Shown: piece after piece, positions 17,949 to 26,734 of the stretch
Layout of the letters: the number at the start of each line of letters is the position of its first letter
How positions within the stretch are numbered: position 1 is the stretch's first letter
Source of the DNA: an uncultured Clostridia bacterium
GTDB taxonomy: Bacteria > Bacillota > Clostridia > Christensenellales > UBA1242
Reading direction: 5' to 3'
NCBI GenBank assembly: GCA_934747385.1
Contig: CAKVGK010000002.1
Coordinates: forward strand, 248,001 to 312,000
Length of the DNA: 64,000 nucleotides
Program-made: the position numbers and the translations under genes
Notes under the pieces: generated by a model
What the model saw: only the letters and a program-made list of their open reading frames with translations
What the model was told of the DNA's origin: nothing
Database searches by the model: none

Positions 17949-19054
17949 ATTTTTTTAATCCTCGAAATGTATTCCGCCACCGCATTGTTCAATGCTTGAC
18001 CCAAATTTTTGCAATTTTCAATGGTTACGTCGTCACCGAACGAAATGCGAATTGCTCCCTCAATGTATTCTTTGCCAACAATGTTTTGCAGCACCCTATT
18101 AAAGCCCGCTTTGCTATTGCATGCCGAGCCTGTGCCAACCAAAAAGCCTTTTTCTTCCAGCATGTGCAAAATTGTTTCGCCTCTAACATTTTTGAAGCAA
18201 ATTGATATAATGTTGTCTACACAATTGTTGTTGGACACAATAACACAATCTTGATTTATTCCGCTTAAGATTGCCTGTTTATGTTGTGAATAATCATGAA
18301 TTTTTAAAAGTTCAACCGCTTTTTTAAATGACGCAATGGCTGGCAAGTTTTCTGTCCCTGAGCGCATGCCCATTTCCTGACCGCCACCCAAGACAAATGG
18401 TTTAAACTTATTAGGTGTTTTTACATAAAGCGCAGCAATACCTTTTGGACCATTGATCTTGTGTGCGCTTATGGTGTAATAATCTACCCCCAGCGCAGAA
18501 AGGTTGATAGTAAATTTACCCACTGCTTGCACACCGTCTGCATGAACAATGGTGTTTGGGTTTATCTTCTTAACGTGTTCAGTAATCTCCTTAATATCGT
18601 TAATAGCACCCGTTTCATTGCTTACATGAATAATTGACACCAGTGCAGTTGTTTTATCTATCTCTGCATATAGTTTATCTTGGTCAACGCAGCCTGATGA
18701 ATTTAATGGCACAAACACAATGTTATAGCCCTTTTCCTTTAATGCTTTGGCTGTTTCGTAAATCGAACTATGCTCCCCAGCAGAAAAGACATATTTTTTG
18801 TCCATTCTCAACACGTTAGCATTAATAACTGCATTGTTTGCTTCGGTTGCAGAGCCTGTGAAAATAAATGTTGATTTTTCTGGCGCATTGAATTTTTGCA
18901 TAAAAAACTTTCTTGCATCTTCCAGCAATTGTTTTGCGTCCGCTGCGTTTTTATATAATGCACTTGGGTTATAAAATAATTCACTGGCGCTTATATACTC
19001 TTCTAGTGCCGGTTTGCTTATCTTGGTTGTTGAAGCATTGTCGAAATATAACAT
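17945..19054 (-). CDS. Cysteine desulfurase (IscS/NifS family), partner of ThiI
   Basis: PLP enzyme that takes sulfur from cysteine and passes it as persulfide. FDNASTTK at the N-terminus, HADGVQAVGK, SAHKINGPKG (Schiff-base lysine) and TGSACNS (active cysteine) are all present. The ATG at 19054 is chosen because it starts the conserved MLYFDNA; it has no Shine-Dalgarno. Instead TATAAT ends six bases before it, suggesting a leaderless transcript. It overlaps thiI by 4 bases, the nifZ-thiI arrangement of Bacillus, so its main acceptor is probably ThiI. Confidence 0.94.
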   Translation of the reverse strand: MLYFDNASTTKISKPALEEYISASELFYNPSALYKNAADAKQLLEDARKFFMQKFNAPEKSTFIFTGSATEANNAVINANVLRMDKKYVFSAGEHSSIYETAKALKEKGYNIVFVPLNSSGCVDQDKLYAEIDKTTALVSIIHVSNETGAINDIKEITEHVKKINPNTIVHADGVQAVGKFTINLSALGVDYYTISAHKINGPKGIAALYVKTPNKFKPFVLGGGQEMGMRSGTENLPAIASFKKAVELLKIHDYSQHKQAILSGINQDCVIVSNNNCVDNIISICFKNVRGETILHMLEEKGFLVGTGSACNSKAGFNRVLQNIVGKEYIEGAIRISFGDDVTIENCKNLGQALNNAVAEYISRIKKI

Positions 19055-19060
19055 GTTGCT

Positions 19061-19089
19061 ATTATAACACAACTTTTAAATCAACACAA
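19061..19089 (-). promoter_or_regulatory. Putative leaderless promoter of the cysteine desulfurase
   Basis: TTGTGT (19084-19089), 17 bases, TATAAT (19061-19066), six bases, ATG. The -35 is weak (3 of 6). No ribosome-binding site lies between. Confidence 0.5.
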
Positions 19090-19092
19090 ATG

Positions 19093-19743
19093 CTAAGGCA
19101 CAAGATTTAAAGATTTTCCTAAACTGCCGCCGTTTAAATATACCTCTGGCACTTTGCCAATGATTATGCTTTCTGCCAACATTACTTGGTTTGTGGAATA
19201 AAAGTCATATGTTTTAACAGGCATTACAATGCTAACGTGCGTGTTGATATATAAAAACAGTGTGTGCTTTGTCATATTAATGCCAACCGCGTCAAACTCG
19301 CTGTCAAAACTGCTACTGACCGCTCCAACAGGCACGAGTCGTAAGTTTATGTTTGGACCATAACCTATAAAGAACGGAATGCCAGATAGTGTGCCCATTT
19401 TAATTTTTAAACCGTCCCGACCTAAATATGTCATTTGAAGTTGAGATTCTTTTACAATTTCCCTTGCAATACTGTTAATTTCGTACTGATTTGCCGAAAA
19501 CGAAACAATCTCGCCATTGTTGCCATAATTTATGTCTATTAGCGCGTCATAACTGATTGTTCGATTAATCACGTTGCTGACCGCCAAGTTTATTGCCTTT
19601 TCAGTTATTGCTTGGGTTTCTGCCTTGCAATAAGTTTTAATAACTGGACTTGCAATAAAAAAATAATAACTCAGCAAAATTGTTAAAACAAAAAAGACAG
19701 CAACAAAAATCTTAAATTTGTGTTTAGTTCTGCCTTTTTTCAT
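19093..19743 (-). CDS. yunB: Sporulation protein YunB
   Basis: Mother-cell sporulation protein of unknown biochemical role. The 216-residue protein has a basic N-terminus and one membrane helix (about 12-32), then an outside domain. Family hallmarks are KAINLAVSNVI near residue 48, a GTLSGIPFFIGYGP-like stretch and ETKTYDFYST/ VPEVY-like C-terminus (here KTYDFYSTNQ and GKVPEVYL). It follows the spoVA operon with a 61-base gap. I see no clear Shine-Dalgarno before the ATG at 19743. Confidence 0.88.
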   Translation of the reverse strand: MKKGRTKHKFKIFVAVFFVLTILLSYYFFIASPVIKTYCKAETQAITEKAINLAVSNVINRTISYDALIDINYGNNGEIVSFSANQYEINSIAREIVKESQLQMTYLGRDGLKIKMGTLSGIPFFIGYGPNINLRLVPVGAVSSSFDSEFDAVGINMTKHTLFLYINTHVSIVMPVKTYDFYSTNQVMLAESIIIGKVPEVYLNGGSLGKSLNLVP

Positions 19744-19804
19744 ATACTAAAATATTATTTAAAGTTGCTATTTATTAATATTTTACAATTAAACCATTTT
19801 TTCG

Positions 19805-20182
19805 TCAATGCCCACCAAGTTTGGTTTTGCTGCTGAAAATTAGCGCAAAAATAAATGAGGCGAATATTGCCATGGAAATTCCGCCTGCAGCAGCGGTCAA
19901 ACCTCCTGTGAATATTCCAATAAAGCCAAACTCTTTTGTTGCAGTGATTGCACCACGTGCAAGGCTTGCTCCAAATCCTATGATTGGAACGCTTGCCCCT
20001 GCTTTTGCAAACTCTTTAAACGGCGCATAAATATTAAACACTTCCAAAATCATGCCTATAACCAAAAACAAAACCAAAATTCTGGCTGTTGTGATTTTGG
20101 TGCGAATAATAAGAATTTGACCAAGAAAACATATAAACCCACCAACTAAAAATGAAATAATATAGTCTAAAACATTTATCAT
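19805..20182 (-). CDS. spoVAE: Stage V sporulation protein AE (SpoVAE)
   Basis: Membrane component of the SpoVA channel that moves dipicolinic acid into the forespore and out at germination. The ATG at 20182 has AAAGGGGG upstream and sits one base past the spoVAD stop; the longer in-frame extension inside spoVAD is unlikely. The 125-residue protein is nearly all hydrophobic helices, with FKEFAKAGASVPIIGFG and GFIGIFTGGLTAAAGG, the conserved stretch of SpoVAE(b). It works with spoVAC and spoVAD upstream. Confidence 0.93.
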   Translation of the reverse strand: MINVLDYIISFLVGGFICFLGQILIIRTKITTARILVLFLVIGMILEVFNIYAPFKEFAKAGASVPIIGFGASLARGAITATKEFGFIGIFTGGLTAAAGGISMAIFASFIFALIFSSKTKLGGH

Positions 20183-20183
20183 G

Positions 20184-21224
20184 TTACGCCCCCTTTGTTT
20201 TTGATTTTTGCTTTGTTTGTTTTGGCTTTTCTTCTCCGCAAAATTCAAATTCAACTGCATGTGCAATGCATGGAATTGTGTCACCTTGCTGTGAGGTTGT
20301 TGTACTCATCAAAGCGCCAGTGGAAACAAGTAACACACGCATAAATTCGCCAGATTTAAGTTTTTTAAGAATATACCCATTAAATATGCTTGCACTGCAT
20401 CCTGCCCCGCTTCCACCCATGAACACGCGCTCTGTTTTGTCATACATCATACACCCACAATCAGCATAGTTTTTGCCAAGAATCACTCCTCTGCGTTCCA
20501 TAATGTCAATTAAAATTTCACTGCCTAGTTTGCCAAGGTCACCCGTGGCAATAAAGTCGTAGTCATTTGCTTTTTTGTTTCGGTTACACAAATGTTCTTC
20601 AATAGTGTCCGCTGCAGCAGGTGCCATAGCTGCGCCCATATTGTTCACGTCTGCAATGCCAAAATCCACCACTTTGCCGAATGTTACAGCAGAAATTTTA
20701 ACCTTGCTTTTTGTTGAACTAACCATGCTTGCCCCGCCACCTGTAATTGTCCATTGTGCAGTTGGTGGACGTTGATTGCCCAATTCAAGCGGAAACCTAT
20801 ATTGCCTTTCTGCGCTGCTAAAATGCGTGCAGGTTGCTGCAATTGCGTTTTTGGCAAGGTTATTGTCAACAAATATGGCAGCTAGTGCCAAACTTTCTGC
20901 CATTGTTGCGCAAGCTGAATATAAGCCAATAAACGGCAAATTGAGGTCACGGGCAGCGAATGAGGAACTTACAATTTGGTTTAACAAATCGCCGCCAAAC
21001 AAAAAGTCCACTTCTTCAAAGTTGATATTAGACTTCTGTTGCACTCCTTTAATTATATTTTGCAAAAGTTTTCGCTCTGCCTTTTCAAAAGTCTTTTCTT
21101 TTAATGTATCGTCTGTGAAGCAGTAGTCGAAATAGCCTTTTAGTGGCCCTTTGCTTTCCAATGGACCAACCATGCTGTAACCATCAAGCAAATAAGCGTT
21201 ATTTTTTAATATTATTGTTTGCAT
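20184..21224 (-). CDS. spoVAD: Stage V sporulation protein AD (SpoVAD)
   Basis: Soluble dipicolinate-binding subunit of the SpoVA complex with a thiolase/ketoacyl-synthase-like fold. The 346-residue protein shows GLYSACATMAESL around the position of the synthase cysteine, NQRPPTAQWTITGGGA, GDLGKLGSEI and YADCGCMMYD, all characteristic of SpoVAD. It starts after AGGGGTG, ten bases after spoVAC, and spoVAE begins one base after its stop: a tight three-gene operon. Confidence 0.95.
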   Translation of the reverse strand: MQTIILKNNAYLLDGYSMVGPLESKGPLKGYFDYCFTDDTLKEKTFEKAERKLLQNIIKGVQQKSNINFEEVDFLFGGDLLNQIVSSSFAARDLNLPFIGLYSACATMAESLALAAIFVDNNLAKNAIAATCTHFSSAERQYRFPLELGNQRPPTAQWTITGGGASMVSSTKSKVKISAVTFGKVVDFGIADVNNMGAAMAPAAADTIEEHLCNRNKKANDYDFIATGDLGKLGSEILIDIMERRGVILGKNYADCGCMMYDKTERVFMGGSGAGCSASIFNGYILKKLKSGEFMRVLLVSTGALMSTTTSQQGDTIPCIAHAVEFEFCGEEKPKQTKQKSKTKGA

Positions 21225-21234
21225 TTTTTCACCC

Positions 21235-21681
21235 CTAAATAATTAGCCCAACAAAACCACAAACAATTGAGCCAACAACACCACAAACAATCACTGGTCC
21301 TGCAATGGTGAACATTTTAACACATATGCCATAAATAATGCCCTCTTTTTTAAATTCAATTGCTGGGCTTGAAATCGAGTTACTAAAACCAGTGATTGGA
21401 ATAACAGAACCTGCGCCACCCCAAGCACCTATTACGTCGTACACGCCAATTCCTGTTAAAAAACATGTTATAAAAATTATTGTCATCAACATGCAGGTTG
21501 TCAGTTCACTTTCTGCAAGATTTGGGAAAAAGTAACTATAAAAATCAAAAAATCCTTGACCTATTGCGCAAATCAAGCCTCCCAAAAAAAATGCTTTTAA
21601 AAGTGATGGCCAAGCCTTAGTTTTTGGTAACTTTGATTCTACATACAAATTATAGTTAGTGTTTCTTTTATTTTTGTCCAT
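21235..21681 (-). CDS. spoVAC: Stage V sporulation protein AC (SpoVAC)
   Basis: Membrane protein, the mechanosensitive channel candidate of the SpoVA complex. The start at 21681 follows GAGGTG. The 148-residue protein has about four to five helices and the conserved GVYDVIGAWGGAGSVIPITG and FKKEGIIYGICVKMF. It heads the spoVAC-AD-AE operon. In many Clostridia this operon directly follows sigF; here a divergent lipoprotein-like gene lies between. Confidence 0.94.
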   Translation of the reverse strand: MDKNKRNTNYNLYVESKLPKTKAWPSLLKAFFLGGLICAIGQGFFDFYSYFFPNLAESELTTCMLMTIIFITCFLTGIGVYDVIGAWGGAGSVIPITGFSNSISSPAIEFKKEGIIYGICVKMFTIAGPVIVCGVVGSIVCGFVGLII

Positions 21682-21804
21682 ATTCACCTCTGCAAAATTA
21701 TAGCCAAACAAAAATAATTTAAAACATGGCTGAAATCTTTTGTTTTATTTTTTTTTAGGCAAATAAAAAGCGATTATCTATACATACTAAGTTAAGGAGT
21801 TTTT

Positions 21805-23439
21805 ATGAAAAAAATATTACCAATCATTTCTATATTGACATTACCAACCATGCTTTGTGCTTGCAACACTGACAATGAAAAAGCAAATATTTCGTTCGAC
21901 AGTTACAAAGCCAACATTGCAAATTTTCAACAATACTTTAAAGAATACAGCAATGCAAGCGACAATCAACTTAACAAATTGTCTTTAAACAAATATCGTT
22001 TAACAGTTGCAATGCAAAACGAGGAAAAAACTTTGGAAAGCCCAAACATTGAGCAAAGGCCTACAATTGTTGAAGAAGGCAAAGATTCTGTTAAACTAAC
22101 TGAAAATCAGCCAAGAGAGATTAACATTGAACAAACCGACAACACTGACAGCAATGTTGAGGAAAAAGAAAATGTGGATCCAAACGTTGAGACTCCAACA
22201 GACGTATTGGACGATCAACAACCAGCAATTTTGCCAAACACAAAGCAGGACAGACCAACAATTGTTGACAAACTGACAGAAAACACCAGTTCAAACGAAA
22301 AAGAAAAGCAGACCTTATCAGTTGAACAACTTTCTCCTCTTTACTCTTTATCTAACGATATTGACAACGAATGTGACGCTTTTTGCGAACTGAAAAAACA
22401 ACTTAGCAGTGCAATTGTTGAAACACAAAACCTGATTGATAAAGTTAATAAAAAAGAGATTGATTTAACAAACGAGCAGCGAATGTTCTTAACTGAGCAG
22501 TCTTCACAACTTAAAAATTTGGGCAAACGTTTGGCGTCGGTCACAACCGAACTTTCATTTAGCGTTAACGATTTAACAACTCTAATAAATTCAAATGCAG
22601 ACACAAACGAATTGGCAGTTAAATATTTGTTGATTTTAAACAACTTAAATCAAGGTAATGAAATGCTTGAAAACAGCCTGTATTCACTCAATATGATTAA
22701 TCAGTTATTGTCATTGCCAAACTCAATTCCTGGCAACAATTATGGCAGAATTTTGTATGGTTTTAGGCAAAACGAGCAACCACCAGTGATTTATGATTAT
22801 TTGATTGATAAAGACGGAAATTTGACGGAAAATAAAGATGCTAAAGACGCAAACGAAAACAAAACCGATTACAGCAATGACAATTCAGCACAAAGCGAGG
22901 AAAATTCAACCACAGAGCAAAACGCAACCGACGACACAAAAAAACGCACTTGGTTAACACCAAATATTGATAGTTATGGTAATTTTCGCTCTAATATAGA
23001 CACCTTTTATAACACCGCTTTGTGGAACAGATATAACTACGGCAGGAATTATGGCTATGGAAATTTTTATGGTGCTCCAAACGGATTTGGCGGGTACAAT
23101 CAAGGCATGTACAATAATTTTTACAATCCTAACTACAATCAAAATTACAATCCAAACATGCTTAACAACTACGAAAACACAAACAATGAAGGCAACGCAT
23201 TAAACACAACAAATAGTGTTAAACAAACACAAAATACACAAGATATTCAAAAGCAATCTAAGAAAAAGTTTAAATTAAAAAGGAATATTGACACTTACAA
23301 AAATGACAATACTCCAACTCCAAAACAAAGATTTGCAAAGGTTAAAACTTCAATAGATGGTTTTTTTGCAAAATTCAAAAAAAACAACAAAAACAATTTG
23401 AACAATCCAACTTATAATTTTGAAGAAAACAATAATTAA
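21805..23439 (+). CDS. Putative lipoprotein with Asn/Gln/Tyr-rich low-complexity tail
   Basis: I do not recognise this 544-residue protein. It begins after AAGGAG with a signal peptide ending in TMLCAC, so Cys20 or Cys18 could be lipidated. Residues 25-165 are acidic and repetitive; 165-310 look helical (FCELKKQLSSAIVETQNLID). A stretch around 395-460 is very rich in Tyr, Asn and Gly (NRYNYGRNYGYGNFYG), like prion-like or adhesive sequences. Variants of NIDTY recur (PNIDSYGNF, SNIDTFYN, RNIDTYKN), and the C-terminus is Lys/Asn-rich. It sits inverted between sigF and spoVAC, so a spore-envelope role is possible but only suggested by position. Its stop overlaps the sigF stop by four bases. Confidence 0.7.
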   Translation: MKKILPIISILTLPTMLCACNTDNEKANISFDSYKANIANFQQYFKEYSNASDNQLNKLSLNKYRLTVAMQNEEKTLESPNIEQRPTIVEEGKDSVKLTENQPREINIEQTDNTDSNVEEKENVDPNVETPTDVLDDQQPAILPNTKQDRPTIVDKLTENTSSNEKEKQTLSVEQLSPLYSLSNDIDNECDAFCELKKQLSSAIVETQNLIDKVNKKEIDLTNEQRMFLTEQSSQLKNLGKRLASVTTELSFSVNDLTTLINSNADTNELAVKYLLILNNLNQGNEMLENSLYSLNMINQLLSLPNSIPGNNYGRILYGFRQNEQPPVIYDYLIDKDGNLTENKDAKDANENKTDYSNDNSAQSEENSTTEQNATDDTKKRTWLTPNIDSYGNFRSNIDTFYNTALWNRYNYGRNYGYGNFYGAPNGFGGYNQGMYNNFYNPNYNQNYNPNMLNNYENTNNEGNALNTTNSVKQTQNTQDIQKQSKKKFKLKRNIDTYKNDNTPTPKQRFAKVKTSIDGFFAKFKKNNKNNLNNPTYNFEENNN

Positions 23440-24158
23440 ACATTAATATTTTCTCGCATTTCTTTTAACACTTTATTTTCAATTCTGCTCACTTGAACTT
23501 GGCTCACGCCAAGTTCGTTTGCTATTTCGCTCTGTGTTTTATCTAAGTAATATCGCATTATTATAACCTGTTTTTCGCGTGCGTCAAGTTTTTCAATCAT
23601 TTCTCTTAATGCAAGTTTGTCAATATAATTTTCAACGGTAAAATTGTCCGCCACCCTATCAAAAAGCGTTACACTATCTTCACCATCGTCAAATTTATCG
23701 TTCAAAGAAAGAGGATTTGTGTTGGCTTCCATTGTGAACACCAAATCCACTTTGTCCATATCAAATTCTTTTGAAAGCAACTCCATGGACGGATTTTCAC
23801 CATGTTGTTTTTGATAATCAGCAATAAAATTTTTAATTAAGATTGCATTTCTTTTCACACTTCTGGAAACTTTAACGCTTCCATCATCGCGTAAAAAACG
23901 CTTTATCTCTCCTGCTATCATTGGCACGGCGTAAGTTGTAAATTTAACATTAAAAGAAGGGTCGTAATTGTTTATTGCTTTAACAAAACCCATTGAGCCA
24001 AGTTGATACAAATCGTCGTACTCTATGCCTCGATTTATATAACGCTTAATCACACTTTTTATAAGGGGTGAATTAAAAGTTATGAGTTTTTCTTTGGCAG
24101 AATCGTCGCCATGCTTTGCCATTTCCAACAATTCTGCTGTTTGATTGGCATTTAGCAT
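23436..24158 (-). CDS. sigF: RNA polymerase sporulation sigma factor F
   Basis: First forespore-specific sigma factor. The 240-residue protein has region 2 (SPLIKSVIKRYINRGIEYDDLYQ, GSMGFVKAI), region 3 and a region 4 helix-turn-helix (SEIANELGVSQVQVSRIE). Its position directly after spoIIAA and spoIIAB, with the ATG abutting the spoIIAB stop, identifies it as SigF rather than the similar SigG. It should be held by SpoIIAB until SpoIIAA is dephosphorylated. Confidence 0.95.
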   Translation of the reverse strand: MLNANQTAELLEMAKHGDDSAKEKLITFNSPLIKSVIKRYINRGIEYDDLYQLGSMGFVKAINNYDPSFNVKFTTYAVPMIAGEIKRFLRDDGSVKVSRSVKRNAILIKNFIADYQKQHGENPSMELLSKEFDMDKVDLVFTMEANTNPLSLNDKFDDGEDSVTLFDRVADNFTVENYIDKLALREMIEKLDAREKQVIIMRYYLDKTQSEIANELGVSQVQVSRIENKVLKEMRENINV

Positions 24159-24587
24159 CTAGCACGCCTCGGCTGATGATATTTTCTTTTTCATATTGAC
24201 AATCAAACCCTCTTTGCTGTTTTTAACCTCTAAGCCGTCCATAAACGCTTCAATAACAGTAAAGCCCATGCCGCTGCGCTCCTGTTCTGGCTTGGTTGTG
24301 TAAAAAGGGCTTAGCGCTTTTTGAATGTCAACTATGCCTATGCCGTTGTCCATAATCGAAATTTGAACAATGTTTTCCTTTATGCTCATTTTCATGGTCA
24401 CATAGCCGGGTTTTTCAGGGTATGCATGCACAATTGAATTTGTAACCGCTTCGCTTACCGCAGTTTTAACATCTTCAACCTCTTCAAGTGTAGGGTTCAT
24501 TTGCATTAAAAAGCCCGCAGCAACAGATCTTGCAAAAGACTCATTCTCTGGCAATGCTTTAAATTTTAATTCCATAAAATTTTTCAT
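24159..24587 (-). CDS. spoIIAB: Anti-sigma F factor SpoIIAB
   Basis: GHKL-fold protein kinase that binds SigF and phosphorylates SpoIIAA. The ATG at 24587 has GGAGG seven bases upstream and gives the usual length (142 residues). ATP-site motifs are visible: EAVTNSIVHAYP (N box), DNGIGI (G1) and ERSGMGFTVIEAFMD (G2). It lies between spoIIAA and sigF. Confidence 0.95.
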   Translation of the reverse strand: MKNFMELKFKALPENESFARSVAAGFLMQMNPTLEEVEDVKTAVSEAVTNSIVHAYPEKPGYVTMKMSIKENIVQISIMDNGIGIVDIQKALSPFYTTKPEQERSGMGFTVIEAFMDGLEVKNSKEGLIVNMKKKISSAEAC

Positions 24588-24597
24588 AATTCCTCCA

Positions 24598-24909
24598 TCA
24601 CACAATCTTTGGCATAATTTCATACAAGCCTGACATTTTAAAAATTCTTTCAGCATTTCTGCTTGGGTTAGAAATGAAGATAGGTTTGTTGTATTCCCTC
24701 ATTTTCTTATATCTCCCTATTAGCACTCCAACACCTGTGCTGTCCATAAAAGATAGTTCACTCAAATCCAGCACAATTTGGACAAATCCCTTTTCCGTGT
24801 CCAGCAAAGTGTCCAATTCTTTGCGTACAGTTTTCGCAGTGTATTCGTCAAGTTCCCCTGAAAGCAAAATATATAAGGTTTTATTCATAATCCTCGACTT
24901 AATTTGCAT
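24598..24909 (-). CDS. spoIIAA: Anti-anti-sigma factor SpoIIAA
   Basis: STAS-domain protein that, when unphosphorylated, releases SigF from SpoIIAB. The 103-residue protein has LDLSELSFMDSTGVG, with the Ser of DSTG as the phosphorylation site. It starts after GAGGAGG and heads the spoIIA operon. A terminator for the preceding gene lies upstream at 24947-24982; I could not pick out a convincing sigma-H promoter. Confidence 0.95.
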   Translation of the reverse strand: MQIKSRIMNKTLYILLSGELDEYTAKTVRKELDTLLDTEKGFVQIVLDLSELSFMDSTGVGVLIGRYKKMREYNKPIFISNPSRNAERIFKMSGLYEIMPKIV

Positions 24910-24946
24910 ACTTTCCTCCTCGAAACAATACTACCAAAGCAAAGCA

Positions 24947-24982
24947 TAAAAAAAATGATAACATTTGTAAAAATGCTATCAT
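24947..24982 (-). terminator. Terminator between the zinc-ribbon gene and spoIIAA
   Basis: A 12-bp stem (24955-24966 with 24971-24982, one G-T pair) is followed on the minus strand by eight T. Confidence 0.85.
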
Positions 24983-25022
24983 ATTTTGTATATTTGTGTT
25001 GAATGTGAAAGTGGCAAGATTT

Positions 25023-26060
25023 TTATTTGTTCATTGCGAAAAATATTAATAAAACCACGCCAACAACAAACAGCGAAAGCAAGAAAATGCTGAAGAAAAC
25101 GCGCCATTTATTGCTTGGAAGTTCCCCCACTTTTCCCGTTTGACCATTCATTAATGCTTTATAACGTTTTTCCTTGTATTCCTTATTAAACATATAAACT
25201 GGAAGAAGACAATAATTGTATTTTCTGTCAACAAACTGAGTTTCAATTTTCAAGTCAATTATTGTGTCGCAGCCATATTTGCGAAGAATCTCGCGTTCCA
25301 ATTCGCGTTTAACAACAGATTCAGCGTTAGCAACGCATTCGTTGAACATTTTGTCTTGATATTCTATAACATAACCATTGATGAAATCTTGTTGAAAATC
25401 AACCGCTGAAGTATACTCAAATGGCATAATTTGCAACAATTCCAGTTGATCCAAGTTAGGATTTGCCTCAATTGTTAAATTTTTAAATAGTTTAACCAAA
25501 TCACCAGAAACATTTTTTGTGATTGTTTCATAATGGCTTTCACCTTGGCTGTTTTTAACCAATTTATCATAACTTAAAGTGCCTTTGTAGGTTGAAGTTG
25601 TGTTGAAGTCAAAAACGAACGTGTTCACATACAAGCCTGTTACATCGTCAATTGTTACACCTTTAAAAATCTTTTTGTTGGCATAAAAGCGCTTCATTAC
25701 TGTGCTTTTAAACTTGTTAACCGCTTCTGCTTTGCCGAATGTGAAAGGCACAACTGAGTCGATATACATCATATTGCTTTTGCTTGTTGCAGTTAAAGTT
25801 TCACTGCCACAATACATACATTTGTTTATCATTTCGTACTTGTTTATAAGCAGATTTGCGCCACAGGATTTGCATTTGATTGATTGCATTTCCTTTGCAA
25901 GTGGGTCAACTTTCATGTTAAGCATTTGCGCTTGATTAAAGTCTTTTTTATTAAAAGCATAGTTATACTTAACAGGGTCCATTGCCCCACAACTTTCACA
26001 CAGATTAGATTTATTTTTAGGGTCAAAATACAAAACCCCACCGCACTTACTACATTTCAT
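25023..26060 (-). CDS. Membrane-anchored protein with two N-terminal zinc ribbons
   Basis: Function unknown; often labelled TFIIB-type zinc ribbon-containing protein. Two four-cysteine ribbons are visible: C3/C6 with C21/C24, and C63/C66 with C81/C84. The middle (about 95-300) is a conserved globular region beginning IDSVVPFTFGKAEAVNKF. The C-terminus ends in one membrane helix (about 320-343), so the protein is probably tail-anchored with the ribbons in the cytoplasm. There is no Shine-Dalgarno; a TTGCAA-17-TAAAAT promoter ends six bases before the ATG. Confidence 0.8.
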   Translation of the reverse strand: MKCSKCGGVLYFDPKNKSNLCESCGAMDPVKYNYAFNKKDFNQAQMLNMKVDPLAKEMQSIKCKSCGANLLINKYEMINKCMYCGSETLTATSKSNMMYIDSVVPFTFGKAEAVNKFKSTVMKRFYANKKIFKGVTIDDVTGLYVNTFVFDFNTTSTYKGTLSYDKLVKNSQGESHYETITKNVSGDLVKLFKNLTIEANPNLDQLELLQIMPFEYTSAVDFQQDFINGYVIEYQDKMFNECVANAESVVKRELEREILRKYGCDTIIDLKIETQFVDRKYNYCLLPVYMFNKEYKEKRYKALMNGQTGKVGELPSNKWRVFFSIFLLSLFVVGVVLLIFFAMNK

Positions 26061-26066
26061 ACATTT

Positions 26067-26095
26067 ATTTTAACAAAAAAAACCGCAGTTTGCAA
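26067..26095 (-). promoter_or_regulatory. Putative leaderless promoter of the zinc-ribbon gene
   Basis: TTGCAA (26090-26095), 17-base spacer, TAAAAT (26067-26072), then six bases to ATG with no ribosome-binding site. Confidence 0.55.
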
Positions 26096-26312
26096 CAAAA
26101 AGCGCAGGCGATTTTTTAATTAACTTACTTTTTAATTGTTATTTGAATTTCTGTTAAATATCAATATTATAATATAAAGTTTTACAAGAATGGCTTGGGC
26201 ATGAAAAATTGGAAGTTACGAAGAAACATTATATGTCAATAGATAGGAGTTTATCAAAAAATAAAATCCTGGCATTGTACCCTAACAAATATTACCAATT
26301 TTAATAGATTTC

Positions 26313-26373
26313 ACCACCCCAATTTCAATTTCTGAAAAAGTGAAAATTTACCACCCCAATTACCACCCCAATT
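26313..26373. repeat. Short repeats of ACCACCCCAATT
   Basis: Three copies (26313-26324, 26350-26361, 26362-26373), the last two directly adjacent. On the minus strand this gives several GGGG/GG tracts. The remainder of 26096-26385 shows no gene. Confidence 0.6.
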
Positions 26374-26385
26374 TTTGCATTGAGC

Positions 26386-26432
26386 AAAAAAAATGGTGAC
26401 TAGATATTGTGTTGTGCAATACTTAGACACCA
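26386..26432 (-). terminator. Terminator of the six-tRNA operon
   Basis: A long, slightly imperfect stem between 26394 and 26432 with apical loop near 26411-26416, followed on the minus strand by eight T. It lies four bases past the tRNA-Thr CCA. Confidence 0.85.
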
Positions 26433-26436
26433 TATA

Positions 26437-26511
26437 TGGAGCTGGTGAATGGAGTCGAACCATCAACCTGCTGATTACAAGTCAGCTGCTCTGCCATTGA
26501 GCCACACCAGC
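26437..26511 (-). tRNA. tRNA-Thr (TGT anticodon)
   Basis: Acceptor GCTGGTG / CACCAGC, anticodon loop CTTGTAA (TGT), discriminator T and encoded CCA. The T discriminator matches the TGGA of the thrS T-box. Last gene of the tRNA operon. Confidence 0.95.
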
Positions 26512-26543
26512 TTATTAAGTTGTTTGCAGATTTCCACTTGGAG

Positions 26544-26628
26544 TGGTGGAAGGGGATGGATTCGAACCATCGAAGACGAAGTCGACGGATTTACAGTCCG
26601 TTGCATTTGGCCGCTCTGCAACCCTTCC
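26544..26628 (-). tRNA. tRNA-Tyr (GTA anticodon)
   Basis: Acceptor GGAAGGG / CCCTTCC, anticodon loop CTGTAAA (GTA), a long variable arm as expected for bacterial tRNA-Tyr, discriminator A, CCA encoded. Confidence 0.95.
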
Positions 26629-26652
26629 AGATACCCACTTGATAAACAAGTG

Positions 26653-26728
26653 TGGTGGCTCGAACCGGAATCGAACCAGTGACACAAGGATTTTCAGTCC
26701 TTTGCTCTACCGACTGAGCTATCGAGCC
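26653..26728 (-). tRNA. tRNA-Phe (GAA anticodon)
   Basis: Acceptor GGCTCGA / TCGAGCC, anticodon loop CTGAAAA (GAA), discriminator A, CCA encoded. Confidence 0.95.
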
Positions 26729-26734
26729 TTAATT

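Noticed and set aside
21764..21789. Sigma-G-like promoter (AAATA, 17 bases, CATACTA) before the lipoprotein gene
   Set aside because: The predicted transcription start would fall inside the AAGGAG ribosome-binding site at 21794-21799, so it could not drive normal translation of this gene.
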